Of a stretch of 8,493 nucleotides of DNA, positions 5,321-8,493 are shown piece after piece. Source of the DNA: Candidatus Zixiibacteriota bacterium (lineage in GTDB: Bacteria; Zixibacteria; MSB-5A5; GN15; PGXB01). The translations under genes were made by a program, and so were the position numbers. The DNA lies in contig JAAERC010000452.1 in NCBI GenBank assembly GCA_024230695.1, positions 1 to 8,493 of the forward strand, written 5' to 3'. Under the pieces are notes generated by a model. The model was not told the origin of the DNA. It saw nothing but the letters and a program-made list of their open reading frames with translations, and did not search any database. The stretch's first letter is position 1. Every line of letters starts with the position of its first letter.

Positions 5321-6211
5321 CTACAATAATTTATATGTTAATCCAAATGACAATGTTTCTTTGAAGCGGCCTTTTTTGCTTATCTGTTTGTCATATAAAA
5401 CTTGAGCATACAATGAGACAACTACATATTTGGAGATCGATGCCGTGAATTTGTTTTCCCAATTGATGTCAATTGCTTTCCAGTCATCGGCGTACTCTGT
5501 TCCGGCAACTTTATCTTTTTCGGAATAGAAAAATGCTTTGTATAAAGTTAATTTGCCGACGTAGGCCAATCTTTCGTTGAGCACCAGTTTTACATCGGTG
5601 TTGGATTCAATACCACCGTCAGAAGTAGTTGCAGTTGTATCTCTCATATTGGTGCCATCAAATCCTTTATCGCTATTCAATTTCAATGCAAATCCAAGTC
5701 GTGTTAGGATATCGTCATTTTCTTTTTTTAGAAGCTGTTTGGCAATACCGGCGGAAAATGTAAATAGTATAGGATCCAAATATTTCTTGTGTAAGTCATC
5801 TGATGCATCGAGAAATTGACTTTCGAAACGCAATGCGGTGAATGGTTCAATGAACCCATGGGTAGTGAAAAGCCCAATTGATTCCAGGTCGATTTTGTCG
5901 CTTGATTTTACTGGTTTGGTCCAGACTTTTTCGGTATCACTGATTTTTTTCTGGGTCAATGTTTGACCAAACGACAATTTAATTGAGTTTTTCCACATCA
6001 ACCAGTCTTTAAGTTGTTTGTTAAAAATACCATTGGCATTACCTACCCAGGTGAAATTTCCAGCCTCACCACCAGTCCAATTGTCAGAATATGATGATTG
6101 GGTCGCGGTTAAATCAATATCAAAAGATTTTTCCCAATCACTGGCAGAGACCGGGGAGAAATTTGTTAAGATCAATGCTAATGCTATAAATCCGCCTAAA
6201 ACATTTTTCAT
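5321..6211 (-). CDS. DUF3078-like outer-membrane beta-barrel protein (296 aa)
   Basis: An exported protein of unknown function. The chosen ATG at 6211 is preceded by GGAGG (6223-6219) with a 7-base gap and begins a classic signal peptide: M-K-N, a hydrophobic core at about 4-18, and a V-S-A cleavage site near residue 23. The longer frame from 6250 would add 13 residues ahead of the signal and is less likely. The mature part alternates polar and hydrophobic residues with many aromatics, as in an outer-membrane barrel. It shows N-W-T-G-G near 44-48, W-x-N near 73-75, the S-S-D-K-I-D-L-E-S stretch near 103-111, and F-x-x-Q-F near 129-133, then L-D-P-I-L-F-T-F-S-A-G-I. This layout resembles DUF3078 proteins, a link made from memory of the pattern. 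The last residues L-S-F-G-L-T-Y-K-L-L fit a terminal beta strand. It likely heads a two-gene unit with the methyltransferase. Confidence 0.75.
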   Translation of the reverse strand: MKNVLGGFIALALILTNFSPVSASDWEKSFDIDLTATQSSYSDNWTGGEAGNFTWVGNANGIFNKQLKDWLMWKNSIKLSFGQTLTQKKISDTEKVWTKPVKSSDKIDLESIGLFTTHGFIEPFTALRFESQFLDASDDLHKKYLDPILFTFSAGIAKQLLKKENDDILTRLGFALKLNSDKGFDGTNMRDTTATTSDGGIESNTDVKLVLNERLAYVGKLTLYKAFFYSEKDKVAGTEYADDWKAIDINWENKFTASISKYVVVSLYAQVLYDKQISKKGRFKETLSFGLTYKLL

Positions 6212-6218
6212 TTTAAAA

Positions 6219-6223
6219 CCTCC
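6219..6223 (-). promoter_or_regulatory. Ribosome-binding site that decides the DUF3078-like start
   Basis: GGAGG on the minus strand, seven bases before the ATG at 6211. An ATG overlaps it (minus-strand ATGGAGG), opening a five-codon reading frame whose TGA overlaps the true start as ATGA. This fixes the gene start at 6211 rather than at 6250. Confidence 0.8.
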
Positions 6224-6236
6224 ATTTAATTTATTT

Positions 6237-6265
6237 TTTATACGTAACAAAATTAATTATCGTAA
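6237..6265 (-). promoter_or_regulatory. Possible promoter of the DUF3078-like / methyltransferase unit
   Basis: Minus-strand TTACGA (6265-6260), a 17-base spacer and TATAAA (6242-6237) match sigma-70 boxes at 3 and 5 of 6 positions. The transcript would start near 6230, about 19 bases before the ATG, leaving room for the GGAGG. The -35 is weak. It faces away from the recG promoter in the 120-base divergent region. Confidence 0.3.
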
Positions 6266-6296
6266 GGCAATAATATTTTTGCGGCGAATAATGATA

Positions 6297-6325
6297 TTGA
6301 CATTCGCTTCCTAAAAAACTAATCT
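6297..6325 (+). promoter_or_regulatory. Possible recG promoter placing the transcript start at the ATG
   Basis: A perfect TTGACA (6297-6302) is followed after 17 bases by TAATCT (6320-6325), which matches the -10 consensus at only 3 of 6 positions. Transcription would begin near 6332, which is the recG ATG. With no Shine-Dalgarno present, this implies a leaderless message if the promoter is real. Confidence 0.35.
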
Positions 6326-6331
6326 AAACTG

Positions 6332-8428
6332 ATGCAAACGATTAAACTAAACTCGGAAGTGCAATATCTCAAGGGGGTTGGTCCCAGAAGGGCGGCCGCA
6401 TTAGATGGGATAAATATTCATACTGTATATGAACTCCTTCATTTTTTGCCAAGACGATATCTTGACCGGACAATGATCACACCGATTGGTACACTTAAGG
6501 CCAATATGAATGCCACCATAATCGGCAAAATCCTGGGTAAGGGAGTATTAATGGGCCGGACTCGTCGGCTGGAAGTTGTCATTGGCGATGAGTCAGGGTA
6601 TGTGGCGTTGATATGGTTTGCGGGTTATAGGTATCTCGAGAAGATGTTCAACAAAGGGGATATTTACGCCGCTACCGGGCCGGTTACTTATTTCCAGCAA
6701 CAACAGATGGTACATCCTGAGATCGAACGAATAGAGGATGCTGATGATCAACTGATTCATACCGGGCGAATAGTTCCGGTATATCCGTCAACGGCCGATT
6801 TAAAATCATCGGGGATAACAGGCCGGACGATGCGTCAAATCATCAATCGGGCATTAGAGATTGATACCAATGAAATCGGCGATTATTTGCCAAATAAGTA
6901 TCGCGAGAATTATAATCTGCTTCCCCTTGATAAAGCTCTGCGGTCGATTCATTACCCGGATAGTGTCGATGACGCCGAAAGATCACGGAAACGTCTGGCC
7001 TTTGATGAGCTTCTTCAATTGCAATATTTGATCTTAAGTAGTCGTCAAAAACGAACAGAGCAGAAAAAAGGACACAAATATAAAAAACCGGCGAAAACAA
7101 TAGAAAAGTTTACAAGGAATTTGCCGTTTGAGTTAACCATTGATCAGGATAAGGTTTCCAAAACTATATTTAATGACATGAAAAAAACTCGTCCGATGCA
7201 CCGTTTGATGCAAGGTGATGTTGGCTGTGGCAAAACGGTTGTGGCTCTTCTGGCGGCAGTTTATGCGTCTGAGAATAAGCTGCAAACAGGTTTCATGGCG
7301 CCGACCGAACTTCTTGCCGAACAACATTATCAGAATTGGAAAGAACCGCTGAAAAAGATTGGTATTGAATCAACACTGATAATTGGTTCACTATCAAAGT
7401 CGGAAAGGCGCAAAGAAGAAGAGAAGATAGAGTCGGGAGAAATTAATATTGTTTTTGGTACTCATGCGATACTTTCTGACCCGACCAAATTCAAAAAGTT
7501 GGGATTAGTTATCATTGATGAGCAACATCGCTTTGGAGTAAAACAGCGGGGTCAATTAATTGGTAAAGGGCAACGTCCCGATATACTGGTTATGACAGCA
7601 ACACCAATCCCAAGGACGCTGGCGTTAACCTTGTATGGTGATCTTGATATTTCATCTATTAAGAGTATGCCAAAAGGCAGACAAACAACCAAAACTGTTT
7701 GGCGGATGGCTTCGGCTCGAGCCGATATGTATGATTTCCTAAAAACCAGATTGGCTGATGGTGACCAGATATTTATTATCTATCCGTTGGTAGAAAAATC
7801 TGAGAAGCTTGATCTGCAGGCGGCCGAGGAAGAGTACAAAAATCTTAAAAGCAATATCTTTAAAGAATATAAAGTCGGCCTTGTTCATGGGCGGGTTAAA
7901 AAGGACAAAAAGGAAAAAACGGTTTTAGATTTTAAGACCGGCAAAATACAGGTTCTGGTGGCAACAACTGTTATTGAGGTCGGGATTGATATACCATCGG
8001 CCTCGATCATGATCATCGAACATGCCGAACGGTTTGGATTATCTCAACTTCATCAACTGCGTGGACGGGTTGGGCGTGGTGAGAAAAGAGGTCTGACAAT
8101 CGGGGTGGCGTCTGATCCGGTCAGTCCACTGGCTCGAAAACGGCTTGATATGTTTGTTTCATCGACTGATGGTTTTAAGATTGCCGAGGCGGATCTGGAA
8201 CTTCGGGGGCCGGGTGAGTTTTTTGGAACCAGACAACATGGCTTGCCGGAATTAAAAATCGCCGATTTGTCAATCGATACTGATCTGCTTCCATATTCAC
8301 GTGAACTAATTTCAGAGATATTATCGAATAAACAAGATAATGCTGAATCAGTCACTGAACTTGGTAAATTAAGAAAATATTTGGAAATAAGATCGGCTAA
8401 ACGGATCGATCTTCCTCAATTCGGATAA
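6332..8428 (+). CDS. recG: ATP-dependent DNA helicase RecG (698 aa)
   Basis: RecG is a cytoplasmic double-strand DNA translocase that remodels stalled replication forks, D-loops, R-loops and Holliday junctions. The N-terminal part has Q-Y-L-K-G-V-G-P at 11-18 and L-P-R-R-Y-L-D-R at 39-46, then the OB-fold wedge domain (about 55-135). Helicase motifs follow: Walker A G295-D-V-G-C-G-K-T302, G-T-H-A at 376-379, Walker B D396-E-Q-H399, T-A-T-P at 422-425, T-T-V-I-E-V-G-I-D at 545-553, and Q575-L-R-G-R-V-G-R582. The C-terminal E-L-R-G-P-G-E-F-F-G-T-R-Q-H-G (623-637) is diagnostic for RecG and separates it from Mfd and PriA. Length is close to E. coli RecG (693). The ATG is well fixed: an in-frame TAA sits at 6320-6322 and the next methionine is residue 48. 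No Shine-Dalgarno precedes it. It diverges from the DUF3078-like gene, and a new gene starts 59 bases after its stop. Confidence 0.97.
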   Translation: MQTIKLNSEVQYLKGVGPRRAAALDGINIHTVYELLHFLPRRYLDRTMITPIGTLKANMNATIIGKILGKGVLMGRTRRLEVVIGDESGYVALIWFAGYRYLEKMFNKGDIYAATGPVTYFQQQQMVHPEIERIEDADDQLIHTGRIVPVYPSTADLKSSGITGRTMRQIINRALEIDTNEIGDYLPNKYRENYNLLPLDKALRSIHYPDSVDDAERSRKRLAFDELLQLQYLILSSRQKRTEQKKGHKYKKPAKTIEKFTRNLPFELTIDQDKVSKTIFNDMKKTRPMHRLMQGDVGCGKTVVALLAAVYASENKLQTGFMAPTELLAEQHYQNWKEPLKKIGIESTLIIGSLSKSERRKEEEKIESGEINIVFGTHAILSDPTKFKKLGLVIIDEQHRFGVKQRGQLIGKGQRPDILVMTATPIPRTLALTLYGDLDISSIKSMPKGRQTTKTVWRMASARADMYDFLKTRLADGDQIFIIYPLVEKSEKLDLQAAEEEYKNLKSNIFKEYKVGLVHGRVKKDKKEKTVLDFKTGKIQVLVATTVIEVGIDIPSASIMIIEHAERFGLSQLHQLRGRVGRGEKRGLTIGVASDPVSPLARKRLDMFVSSTDGFKIAEADLELRGPGEFFGTRQHGLPELKIADLSIDTDLLPYSRELISEILSNKQDNAESVTELGKLRKYLEIRSAKRIDLPQFG

Positions 8429-8433
8429 ATTTA

Positions 8434-8463
8434 TTGTGCTAATCTGAACGATATTAGTATATT
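8434..8463 (+). promoter_or_regulatory. Possible promoter of the gene starting at the window end
   Basis: TTGTGC (8434-8439), an 18-base spacer and TATATT (8458-8463) match at 3 and 5 of 6 positions. The start would be near 8470, about 18 bases before the next ATG. The short 59-base gap after recG also permits read-through from recG. Confidence 0.3.
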
Positions 8464-8487
8464 TATGTAAAATAAAATGGAGGTTAT

Positions 8488-8493
8488 ATGAAC
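8488..8493 (+). CDS. Start of an unidentified gene, cut by the window end
   Basis: ATG AAC at the edge is preceded by GGAGG (8479-8483) with a 4-base gap, in the setting AAATGGAGGTTATATG. The 11 bases AAATGGAGGTT are identical to the leader of the DUF3078-like gene. Only two codons are visible, so nothing can be said of the product. Confidence 0.6.

Noticed and set aside
6212..6250. Upstream ATG at 6250 as the start of the DUF3078-like gene
   Set aside because: It would put 13 residues before a normal signal peptide, has no ribosome site, and the ATG at 6211 has a well-spaced GGAGG.
6018..6314. Plus-strand frame of 98 codons opposite the DUF3078-like signal region
   Set aside because: It runs antisense to the signal peptide and the divergent promoter region, with no ribosome site or homology visible.
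8439..8457. Imperfect hairpin after recG (CTAATC ... GATATTAG)
   Set aside because: The arms differ by a two-base bulge and are AT-rich, and no T tract follows; too weak to call a terminator.

Overview
The window reads as chromosomal DNA of a Gram-negative bacterium of moderate to low GC. Evidence for a diderm envelope is a probable lipoprotein with a lipobox and a signal-peptide protein resembling the DUF3078 outer-membrane family, which is best known from Bacteroidota. This, with abundant small GC-rich intergenic palindromes, suggests a lineage in or near the FCB group, but no marker here fixes the phylum.

Left part (1-3126, plus strand): the 3' portion of pyrB (aspartate carbamoyltransferase) overlaps by one base a complete class I dihydroorotase gene, pyrC. 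They encode consecutive steps 2 and 3 of de novo pyrimidine synthesis and are almost certainly one operon. After a 127-base gap with two palindromes comes a small MscS-type mechanosensitive channel gene, probably with its own promoter and a downstream hairpin terminator.

Middle part (3229-6211, minus strand): three genes read against their neighbours. In transcription order they are a DUF3078-like beta-barrel protein, a DNA methyltransferase starting 9 bases after it (likely co-transcribed), and, after a 187-base gap, an unrecognised AT-rich lipoprotein with its own promoter region. No restriction endonuclease is visible, so the methyltransferase looks solitary. Palindromes of at least two kinds lie in the gaps on either side of the lipoprotein gene. 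Two copies share a consensus, and a third is an inverted relative whose stem changes are compensatory.

Right part (6332-8493, plus strand): a complete recG, encoding the branched-DNA helicase, divergent from the DUF3078-like gene across a 120-base promoter region. Its start has no Shine-Dalgarno and sits directly after a possible promoter, so it may be leaderless. The window ends two codons into another gene with a strong ribosome-binding site.

No gap exceeds 300 bases. I saw no tRNA, rRNA, CRISPR array, insertion sequence or evident new multi-gene system. The most interesting material is the palindrome family, the solitary methyltransferase, and the repeated promoter-like element before the lipoprotein gene.
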